Below, in pieces: positions 32,701-37,577 of a DNA stretch of 37,577 nucleotides. The position numbers and the translations under genes were made by a program. The notes beneath the pieces were generated by a model that saw only the letters and a program-made list of their open reading frames with translations, was not told where the DNA came from and did not search any database. The stretch is taken from assembly GCA_017553545.1 (NCBI GenBank), contig JAFZKT010000056.1, positions 1 to 37,577 of the forward strand, in the 5' to 3' direction. This stretch comes from Bacteroidales bacterium. GTDB taxonomy: Bacteria > Bacteroidota > Bacteroidia > Bacteroidales > UBA932. Position 1 is the first letter of the stretch. The number at the start of each line of letters is the position of its first letter.

Positions 32701-33541
32701 TGGTGTAGCGGTCTATCTTCTCCGCCACCTCCAGCGTATTGGCAAGCGCTTCCGGGTGATCCGGGAACAGCTCCAGCATCTCTTCCTCGCTCTTGATGTA
32801 CTCCTGCTGGGTATAACGCAGGCGCTTAGGGTCGTCAATATCCGCATTGGTGGATACGCAGATGAGGCGGTCATGAACGGGGCCGTCTTCCTTTCGGACG
32901 AAATGGGCGTCGTTGGTGGCGATAACCTTTACGCCGTACTTCTCCCCCAGGCGGAAAATTTCGTCGCAGTAGAAGCACTGCTGCTTATAGAGTTCGTTAT
33001 CCAGCCCGGGAACCTCCGTCTTGTGCTTCATCACCTCCAGGTAATAGTCTTCCCCGAAGACTTTCTTGTGCCAGAGGATGGCCTTCTCCACCGCTTCTTC
33101 GTCGTGGGCCAGGATGGCGCGCGGCACCTCGCCGGCAATGCAGGCCGACGAACAGATGAGTCCCTCCGCGTGCTGCTCCAGGAATTCGTGGCTGATGCGG
33201 GGACGCGTGTACATCCCGTTGATGCTGGCCTCCGAGCAGATCTTCACCAGATTCAGATAACCGGTGTAGTTCTTGGCCAGCAGGATAAGGTGGTAATACC
33301 CCTTCTCCTTGACGTGGTGGTCTCCCTTCGCCACATAGATCTCACAGCCGATGATGGGTTTCACCGCCGGATGTTTCTTGGCGTGTTTGAAGAACTCCTT
33401 TACCCCGTACATGTAGCCGTGGTCGGTGATGGCCAGCGCCGGCATCCCCAGTTCCTCCGCACGGTCGAAAAGGTCACTTATGTTGGAAAGTCCATCCAGA
33501 ATGGAATACTGGGTATGGACGTGAAGGTGAACAAAACTCAT
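29792..33541 (-). CDS. dnaE: DNA polymerase III alpha subunit
   Basis: This is a 1249-residue replicative polymerase. The N-terminal PHP domain starts FVHLHVHTQYSILDG and ALAITDHGYMYG. The polymerase active site has GPGRGSAAGSVVAY and MPDIDVDFED (about residue 430), followed by the finger and thumb parts and an OB-fold (VSIAGIVTDFKSLTTKNGKPY) near the C terminus. The frame is open to 33604, but the family begins at MSFVHLHVH (ATG 33541), and a -7 box lies 5 nt before it. It is convergent with secDF. Confidence 0.97.
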   Translation of the reverse strand: MSFVHLHVHTQYSILDGLSNISDLFDRAEELGMPALAITDHGYMYGVKEFFKHAKKHPAVKPIIGCEIYVAKGDHHVKEKGYYHLILLAKNYTGYLNLVKICSEASINGMYTRPRISHEFLEQHAEGLICSSACIAGEVPRAILAHDEEAVEKAILWHKKVFGEDYYLEVMKHKTEVPGLDNELYKQQCFYCDEIFRLGEKYGVKVIATNDAHFVRKEDGPVHDRLICVSTNADIDDPKRLRYTQQEYIKSEEEMLELFPDHPEALANTLEVAEKIDRYTIDREDPVLPVYEISPSFMAEIDKYLEQYRDIIDAGKNDKHGVYRGDGFCHSVAYLCYLTYKGAHERYGETLTQEQEERIDFELKTICRMGFPDYFLIVQDYIAASRAMGCMVGPGRGSAAGSVVAYCLRITNLDPIKYQLLFERFLNPDRVNMPDIDVDFEDLVKAHDYIEKKYGADHVSRVITYGTMAAKSAIKDVARISHLPLDESNRLSNLVPDRLSEKKQREYPFNPKLDELKPGFKKVEREVDGEKKLFQVGMEDVDVKVTLANCYRLVPEFKEELEKGPELNREVLRYAQALEGTVRQTGMHACATIIGRGDLTDYLPICLSKDKETGEYVRTSQYDGHYIEDVGMLKMDFLGLATLSIIHKTLDLVKEHHGEDIDIEAIPIDDKPTYALYGRGDTTSVFQFESEGMRKYLQQLRPERFEDLIAMNALYRPGPMDYIPDFVARKQGEKAIQYDLPEMKEFLQDTYGITVYQEQVMLLSQKLAGFTKGEADQLRKAMGKKLFDMLSALKGKFMEGGMKNGHPEKKLDKIWKDWEKFAQYAFNKSHATCYAWISYQTAWLKCHYPSEFYASCLDCAKSMEEIVKIMDDCRGHGIKVLSPDVNESADHFTVNKDGNVRFALGSIKGFGGNVVDAIIREREENGLFTDIYDFVERMSGAVNRKSFENLLNAGALDGFGHKRSMYFQPCRGSNELFIDAIVRYGEMVKNDKGAGGLFGDMEEMKPVRPALPEDEGYLDVMEMLQREKDLVGMYLSSHPLDRYSFEMHNFVTCNLADLSNYISECEANKSTPRVSIAGIVTDFKSLTTKNGKPYSRTVLEDYSGTYELALFGKEHESFMSFMQPKAALFLEGEIGEKYYLKPEELAQGKKAPYVFKLKCITLLGNVSEKFLAGFNIDITTPMLTKKFSEELVEVVKKHTGNIPLTIHLFDPVTRYRIQFFSKKYQVAVSSEFLLDLQQIGVDQYQIIRK

Positions 33542-33546
33542 ATGAG

Positions 33547-33554
33547 CAAAGGTA
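33547..33554 (-). promoter_or_regulatory. -7 promoter box of dnaE (TACCTTTG)
   Basis: On the minus strand TACCTTTG ends 5 nt before the dnaE ATG, so the mRNA is probably leaderless. It directly follows the T-run of the preceding terminator. Confidence 0.6.
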
Positions 33555-33556
33555 AC

Positions 33557-33586
33557 AAAAAACCGCGGCCCCATCAAGGGTCGCGG
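33557..33586 (-). terminator. Terminator after the DUF4923 gene
   Basis: Read on the minus strand: CCGCG and CGCGG plus CCC/GGG form a stem with an internal mismatch, followed by six T. It separates the DUF4923 gene from dnaE. Confidence 0.85.
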
Positions 33587-33607
33587 CTTCGAATTTATCA
33601 ACAATTT

Positions 33608-34249
33608 TTACTTGGCCAGCTTGAAGCCGATCTTGTAATTGTCGTAGCCGTCGGCCAGGGAAGCGATGGTGGCTATTTCGCTGCTGCGTTCGCCCAGTTT
33701 GCCAACGATTTTCTTCAGGAAAGCCATGGCTTTGTTGGCCGGGAACAGCATCTTGGCGCCGTTCAGGTCGCTTTCCAGCACACCGGTCATGCAGAAATAC
33801 TGCAGGGTCTTGCCGAAGGTGAGGGTCACGGTCTTTTCACCGTCGCCCACCTTGAATGTGCCGGGAATGGAAATGCCCATGACCTGCATCGTAAAGCTGT
33901 TGTCCTCTGCGTTGAAGTGGAACTTCATGGCGCCGGGAACGATGCCCACTTTAGCCAGGTATCCGTCGGCCTTGGATTCGAGACCGGAGGTGACGGCGCT
34001 GCCTGCCAGGTTGCTGATGATGCCGCCTTCGGAGCTGGTGGCCGAAATGGCGATGCCGTTGTAGGTGTAGTCGCCGTTCAGGCTGACGGGAGCCGAGTAG
34101 ACAACACCGGCGAGGCCGGAAATGATGTTGCCAAGGGTGGAGCCGCTGTCACTGGAACCGCCGCCCAGAAGGCCGCCGAGCAGCGACTGTGCGGGAGAAG
34201 CGACGCTGAAAGCCAGCGCCAAAGCAAGGATGGAAGCGATTTTCTTCAT
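33608..34249 (-). CDS. Secreted DUF4923-like protein
   Basis: This 213-residue protein has a signal peptide (MKKIASILALALAFSVASPAQS), then a Gly/Ser-rich linker (LLGGLLGGGSSDSGS), and a domain of about 150 residues beginning LNGDYTYNGIAIS. The overall layout fits the DUF4923 group of Bacteroidetes secreted proteins, predicted lipocalin-like; that name is from memory. It lies 30 nt after the ThiL-like gene and is closed by its own terminator. Function unknown. Confidence 0.72.
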   Translation of the reverse strand: MKKIASILALALAFSVASPAQSLLGGLLGGGSSDSGSTLGNIISGLAGVVYSAPVSLNGDYTYNGIAISATSSEGGIISNLAGSAVTSGLESKADGYLAKVGIVPGAMKFHFNAEDNSFTMQVMGISIPGTFKVGDGEKTVTLTFGKTLQYFCMTGVLESDLNGAKMLFPANKAMAFLKKIVGKLGERSSEIATIASLADGYDNYKIGFKLAK

Positions 34250-34279
34250 TGTCGTATAAATTAAATGGTTAATCTATTA

Positions 34280-35281
34280 TCATATTTCGGGCCACCCCTG
34301 CGCCTTTACAGGGAATTCCACGCCTTCAGGTGTAACAAGGACAGCGCCGGCTTCCGGCTGCGCAAGATGGCCGATGACTTCAAAGCCCTGGAACTCCCTG
34401 CGGAATTTTTCCGCCTGAAGGATGGGGATTACCAGGAGGAGACGGTTGTCGTCGCCGCCGTTCATCGCGGCCGATACGGGATCTATGTCCAATTCTTTCC
34501 CCAACTGGAAACTGTTCCCCTCGAAAGGGATTTTATCGGCGTATACCTTGGCGCCCAGGCCGCTATCCCGTTTCAGGCGCAGCAGGGCGTCCGAAAGCCC
34601 CCTGTTCACGAAGTAGGCGTAGGAGGGATATATCTCATTCTCTTCCAGCCGCCCCAGAGCGGAAGCGTCCAGTTCCGGGCGGAGAAAAGCGGCGACCAGC
34701 ATCTTATACTGGGCGATATCCGGCTGTTCTCCATTCTTGTGGAACAATTCCGCGCCATGTTCCATGAAACGCATTCCCAGATAGGCGGCGCCCAGGGGTC
34801 CGGAAACACAGATCAGGTCCATGCTTTTGGCGGCAGGACGGCGTTTATCCGTGAGCTGGGCGGTTTCTCCAGTGGCGGAAACGGATATGGAGAGTCCGTT
34901 GGGCGACGGTTGCAAGTCCAGGTCCACAGCCTCAAAGCCGTGTTCCTTGGCCGCCACCGTTATCCCCATCCAGAGGTCCTTTACCTGCGGGAAGTCCAGT
35001 TTGGCCGATATCCCCAGCACCACGTTAAGGAGTTTAGGGTGCGCCAGCGCAGCATAAAGCTCACCGGCAACGCCCACCACACACTTGTAGCCAAGGTGCT
35101 TCAAGGGGAAATAAACCAGATTGAAATCAATTCCTTCCGTATACAGGCGGGTGGCCGTGCTCACGCGCGCACCAACTTTTGAAGAGGTGTAGGAGAGGTT
35201 CTCAACAGGCTTATAAGCAGAAAGGCGATAGAGCTGGTCTATCGCCTCTATTCTGCCGATGTCCGCAAAAGATTCGGCCAT
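34280..35281 (-). CDS. ThiL-like (AIR synthase-related) protein without catalytic residues
   Basis: This protein of 333 residues follows Bacteroidetes thiamine-monophosphate kinase along its length: EGIDFNLVYFPLKHLGYK, KSMDLICVSGPLGAAYLGM, a final GHLAQPEAGAVLVTPEG and KAQGW. The functional motifs are lost. The GDDAAV block is replaced by SSKVGARVS; the SD(I/V)YAMN block reads GELYAALAHP; the GGDTT block reads LDLQPSP; the (D)VSDGLS block reads VNRGLSDAL; NGGEDYELL reads NGGDDNRLLL. It probably cannot bind Mg-ATP as ThiL does. The start is ATG 35281 (a GTG lies just before it), three nt after the tonB stop. Confidence 0.8.
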   Translation of the reverse strand: MAESFADIGRIEAIDQLYRLSAYKPVENLSYTSSKVGARVSTATRLYTEGIDFNLVYFPLKHLGYKCVVGVAGELYAALAHPKLLNVVLGISAKLDFPQVKDLWMGITVAAKEHGFEAVDLDLQPSPNGLSISVSATGETAQLTDKRRPAAKSMDLICVSGPLGAAYLGMRFMEHGAELFHKNGEQPDIAQYKMLVAAFLRPELDASALGRLEENEIYPSYAYFVNRGLSDALLRLKRDSGLGAKVYADKIPFEGNSFQLGKELDIDPVSAAMNGGDDNRLLLVIPILQAEKFRREFQGFEVIGHLAQPEAGAVLVTPEGVEFPVKAQGWPEI

Positions 35282-35284
35282 CAC

Positions 35285-35977
35285 TTAGCGAAGCATGAAG
35301 TACACGGGGAAGGTGTAGGAAACCTTCACTTTGCGGTCACGCTGTTTGCCGGGGGTCCATCTGGGGGAGCTGGACACTACGCGGACGGCCTCCTTGTCCA
35401 GGGATTCATCCACGCCCTTGAGCACCCTCACGTTGGTCACACGGCCGTCGGCCTCCACGGTGAAGGACAAGGTCACACGACCCTGCACGCCGTTTTCCTT
35501 GGCGATTTCAGGATAGACCAGCTTGGAATTCACCCATTTGGAGAATTCGTTGGCATCACCGCCGTTGAAGGAGGGCTTCGTTTCCACCAGCTGGAAGGGG
35601 ACGGCTTCCTCTTCCACTTCCTCTTCTTCCACCACGGCTTCCTTATAGTCCTGAATCTCGATGGCGGAATTGTCATCTTCCAGGTTCATGAACATGTCGT
35701 CGTCCACCTTGATATCATCTTCCACGATATCGATCTGGTCCGACAGCACGGGGATGTTCGGAGTCTCGGGCGGGGGCGGAGGGAGCTGATCCGGGATGGC
35801 AATCATTTCTTCTTCCATCAGCACGGAGGTGGTGTCCTCCAGCGCGGCTACCTGGGAATCCTTCGTGCTCCAGTTGAAGCCGACGTATACCGCCAGGAGC
35901 GCAATAACAAGGCCGATCTCCGTAAAGAGCAGCCGCTTGTTTTGCAGGTTGGCTTTTTCCGATTTCTTGATTTCCAT
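35285..35977 (-). CDS. tonB: TonB energy transducer
   Basis: This 230-residue protein has a short cytoplasmic N terminus, one membrane segment (about 17-35, LLFTEIGLVIALLAVYVGF), a periplasmic Pro stretch (LPPPPPETPNIP), an acidic region and a C-terminal TonB domain (about 140-230) with YPEIAKENGVQGRVTLSFTV and VSSSPRWTPGKQ. It links ExbBD to TonB-dependent outer-membrane receptors. It has its own promoter and is followed closely by the ThiL-like gene. Confidence 0.95.
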   Translation of the reverse strand: MEIKKSEKANLQNKRLLFTEIGLVIALLAVYVGFNWSTKDSQVAALEDTTSVLMEEEMIAIPDQLPPPPPETPNIPVLSDQIDIVEDDIKVDDDMFMNLEDDNSAIEIQDYKEAVVEEEEVEEEAVPFQLVETKPSFNGGDANEFSKWVNSKLVYPEIAKENGVQGRVTLSFTVEADGRVTNVRVLKGVDESLDKEAVRVVSSSPRWTPGKQRDRKVKVSYTFPVYFMLR

Positions 35978-36011
35978 AGCACTGAATTTTTGTTGATTTC
36001 TCTTTCTGGGA

Positions 36012-36042
36012 CAAAGTTACAAAGGCCTTGCCGTACCACAAA
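36012..36042 (-). promoter_or_regulatory. Promoter of tonB
   Basis: On the minus strand: TTTG (36039-36042), 19-nt spacer, TAACTTTG (36012-36019), a full match to the Bacteroidetes pattern, 34 nt before the tonB ATG. The rest of the gap 36043-36182 is AT-rich, with nothing recognised. Confidence 0.78.
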
Positions 36043-36182
36043 ATATACGCACGTGAAAAAACTCGCACCAGCGACTTTATAATGTATTGATTTATAATTA
36101 GTTAGCGGGAACTCTTATTTTTTATTTCTCGCAAAGAAGTTGTTTTACGACAAAAACCACCAAAAATTTGCCGTTTACATAC

Positions 36183-36208
36183 AAAAGCCAATTAGTGTTC
36201 CAATTGGC
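36183..36208 (-). terminator. Terminator overlapping the end of the HTH gene
   Basis: GCCAATT and AATTGGC (36187-36193, 36202-36208) form a 7-bp stem with an 8-nt loop, followed on the minus strand by TTTT. The stem includes the stop codon of the gene. Confidence 0.7.
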
Positions 36209-36770
36209 TCAGCAAGAAGTCTTTATCCGGGATTTCCGTGCTGCGGATGCGCTCTTTCAGGCGGTAAAGCCGGTTGTAGACGTAGGGTTTGTCTTTCTCC
36301 AAAAGGGTGGATATGGTGGTGGAAGAGAAGCCGGCCACGGTAAACATATAGAGGAGGTAATCCTCTTCTTTAAGCGTGGGAAAGGCAAGGCGGAGACGCT
36401 TCATCACCTGCTCGCGCCTTTCATTCAGCGTATGCTCCAGACTCTGGCGAAGTTTGGAATTCTCCCGGAGTCCGTCCACCAGCGAACGCACTTCCTTCAG
36501 CACGCGGGGCTGCAGATTTTCAGTCCCTTCATAAACGTAGTACTGTTCAAATAGTCTGTCCAGTACGTCCAGGCCGATTCCGTCGGCCTCGCCCTTGTTT
36601 CGGCCCTGTAGGGCGCTCAGGCGGCCCCGAAGGTCTTCGGCGGTGGAAAGGATACGGTCGTTTTCCTCCTGCTGCTCCAGGAGCTGTTTCTCCAGCTGCA
36701 CCTTCCTGGCCCACAGGTACAGTACCAGCGTGGCCAGGATGGCGGTAATAAGCAGGAGGATGGAGCCCAT
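36192..36770 (-). CDS. Small membrane-anchored HTH-like regulator
   Basis: This 192-residue protein has one N-terminal membrane segment (about 2-20), a coiled coil (about 24-60, QLEKQLLEQQEENDRIL), and a C-terminal part (about 115-190) with NERREQVMKRLRLAFPTLKEED, AGFSSTTISTLLEKDKPYVYNR. The C-terminal part matches the LuxR-like HTH ends of long Bacteroidetes TPR-type regulators. The sensory TPR part is absent, so it is either a stand-alone form or a shortened one. It starts six nt after the glyS stop. Confidence 0.7.
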   Translation of the reverse strand: MGSILLLITAILATLVLYLWARKVQLEKQLLEQQEENDRILSTAEDLRGRLSALQGRNKGEADGIGLDVLDRLFEQYYVYEGTENLQPRVLKEVRSLVDGLRENSKLRQSLEHTLNERREQVMKRLRLAFPTLKEEDYLLYMFTVAGFSSTTISTLLEKDKPYVYNRLYRLKERIRSTEIPDKDFLLSQLEH

Positions 36771-36776
36771 TCGGGT

Positions 36777-37577
36777 TTAAAGATTGCGGAGGAGATTGGT
36801 CAGGGACACCTTCTTGTCGATGATATCCCGCAAATCCTCAATCTTCACACGCTCCTGCGTCATGCTGTCGCGGTCCCGCAGGGTGACGGTACCGTCCGTA
36901 AGGGAATCGTGGTCCACAGTGACGCAGAAAGGCGTTCCTATGGCATCCTGACGGCGATAGCGCTTGCCGATGGAGTCTTTCTCGTCGTACTGATAGGAGA
37001 AGTCGTACTTGAGGGCGTCCACCACCTTCTGGGCCAGCTCCGGCAGGCCGTCCTTTTTCACCAGCGGCATTACAGCCACCTTGATGGGTGCGAGCGGGGC
37101 AGGAATGCGCATTACAACGCGTTCTTCGCCGTTTTCCAGCTGCTCCACGGTGTAAGAGTGGGCCAGAACGGCCAGGCACATACGATCCACGCCGATGGAG
37201 GTTTCAATCACATAAGGCGTATAGGAAGTGTTCTCCTCAGGGTCAAAGTACTCGATCTTCTTACCGGAGAACTTCTGGTGGTTGCCCAGGTCGAAGTTCG
37301 TACGGCTGTGGATGCCCTCCAGCTCCTTGAAGCCGAAGGGGAAGTTGAACTCGATATCCGTGGCGGCATTGGCATAGTGGGCCAGCTTCTCGTGGTCATG
37401 GAAACGGTAATTCTCCGCGCCCATACCCAGGTTTACATGCCATTTCATGCGGGTTTCCTTCCACTTGGCGAACCAGTCCAGCTCCGTTCCGGGCTTGATA
37501 AAGAACTGCATTTCCATCTGCTCGAACTCCATCATACGGAAGATGAACTGACGGGCCACAATCTCATTGCGGAAGGC
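36777..37577 (-). CDS. glyS: Glycyl-tRNA synthetase, C-terminal part
   Basis: The last 267 codons are visible; the frame runs on past the right edge, so the 5' end is missing. It is the dimeric class II type: AFRNEI and RMMEFEQMEMQFF (motif 2 region), WHVNLGMGAENYRFHDHEKLAHYA, VIETSIGVDRMCLAVL (motif 3), then a His/Gly/Thr/Pro-type anticodon-binding domain starting APLAPIKVAVMPL. It charges tRNA-Gly in the cytoplasm. A small HTH gene follows 6 nt downstream. Confidence 0.96.
   Translation of the reverse strand, partial: AFRNEIVARQFIFRMMEFEQMEMQFFIKPGTELDWFAKWKETRMKWHVNLGMGAENYRFHDHEKLAHYANAATDIEFNFPFGFKELEGIHSRTNFDLGNHQKFSGKKIEYFDPEENTSYTPYVIETSIGVDRMCLAVLAHSYTVEQLENGEERVVMRIPAPLAPIKVAVMPLVKKDGLPELAQKVVDALKYDFSYQYDEKDSIGKRYRRQDAIGTPFCVTVDHDSLTDGTVTLRDRDSMTQERVKIEDLRDIIDKKVSLTNLLRNL

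Larger units (their letters stand above)
1425..34376. other. Over-represented octamer GGCCGATG / CATCGGCC
   Basis: GGCCGATG starts at 1425, 2206, 2773, 2945, 6961, 7915, 11061, 11763, 14609, 14819, 14950, 15949, 17161, 19655, 20927, 21021, 23169, 23592, 24288, 25952, 31756, 34369. CATCGGCC starts at 2451, 3205, 4395, 4977, 6969, 7704, 8323, 8906, 9504, 11946, 14114, 14815, 19223, 19267, 19945, 21275, 21788, 22911, 23660, 25723. Counted by eye, so a few may be missed. Almost all lie in genes, in all three frames. Confidence 0.85.

Noticed and set aside
30398-34264. Long plus-strand frames (515 and 698 codons) opposite dnaE and the DUF4923 gene
   Set aside because: They lie antisense to dnaE and even run across its promoter and a terminator; no protein motifs were seen.

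Overview
The window is a gene-dense stretch of a Bacteroidota chromosome, most likely an uncultured Bacteroidales (high GC, high-50s percent by eye). Evidence: promoters of the TAnnTTTG (-7) type instead of sigma70 boxes, almost no Shine-Dalgarno sequences, a fused SecDF, a Bacteroidetes-type TonB, DUF4923/DUF4878-like secreted proteins, a MurA with Asp in place of the catalytic Cys, and an SGNH+MBOAT surface acyltransferase operon. No tRNA, rRNA, CRISPR array, phage or transposase gene was seen.

Layout: (1) 2-814, 3' end of a membrane pyrophosphatase with terminator; (2) 885-1350, an intergenic region filled by a palindromic repeat; (3) 1351-5818, SGNH-SGNH-MBOAT operon; (4) rsmA (minus) divergent from an aspS-murB-YiiX-like-DUF4878-murA-unknown run, reading on into the lysine genes; (5) 13242-22190, a complete aspartate-to-meso-diaminopimelate set: aminotransferase-DapF fusion, dapA, dapD, asd, dapE, dapB, and on the other strand a bifunctional aspartokinase/homoserine dehydrogenase; (6) cdaA-mutS2-yraN-(degenerate mannose-1-P guanylyltransferase)-secDF; (7) minus-strand dnaE, DUF4923 protein, degenerate ThiL, tonB, a small membrane HTH protein and the 3' part of glyS.

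The genes mainly serve envelope growth: UDP-MurNAc synthesis (murA, murB), meso-DAP for peptidoglycan cross-links, surface O-acylation, Sec translocation, TonB energy transduction and c-di-AMP signalling. The aminotransferase half of the DapF fusion is the natural candidate for the otherwise missing DapC step.

The most unusual content is not a gene. At least five repeat-derived, mostly palindromic segments sit in frame inside four conserved genes (MBOAT, aminotransferase-DapF, dapE twice, aspartokinase), without stops or frameshifts, in the manner of the Rickettsia palindromic elements. One of them has a near-identical core in the intergenic copy at 1003-1168, but the inverted-repeat arms around the core differ completely between the two copies. 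A separate 79-bp palindromic repeat marks the 3' ends of rsmA and dapE. In addition the octamer GGCCGATG/CATCGGCC occurs about 42 times on both strands and in all reading frames, roughly 20-fold over my composition estimate, resembling a HIP1/uptake/methylation-type genome signature. Two genes (the GMP-like and the ThiL-like) have lost their active-site motifs while keeping the rest of the fold, so they look like pseudoenzymes. Five promoters place the -7 box only 5-8 nt from the ATG, suggesting leaderless mRNAs.
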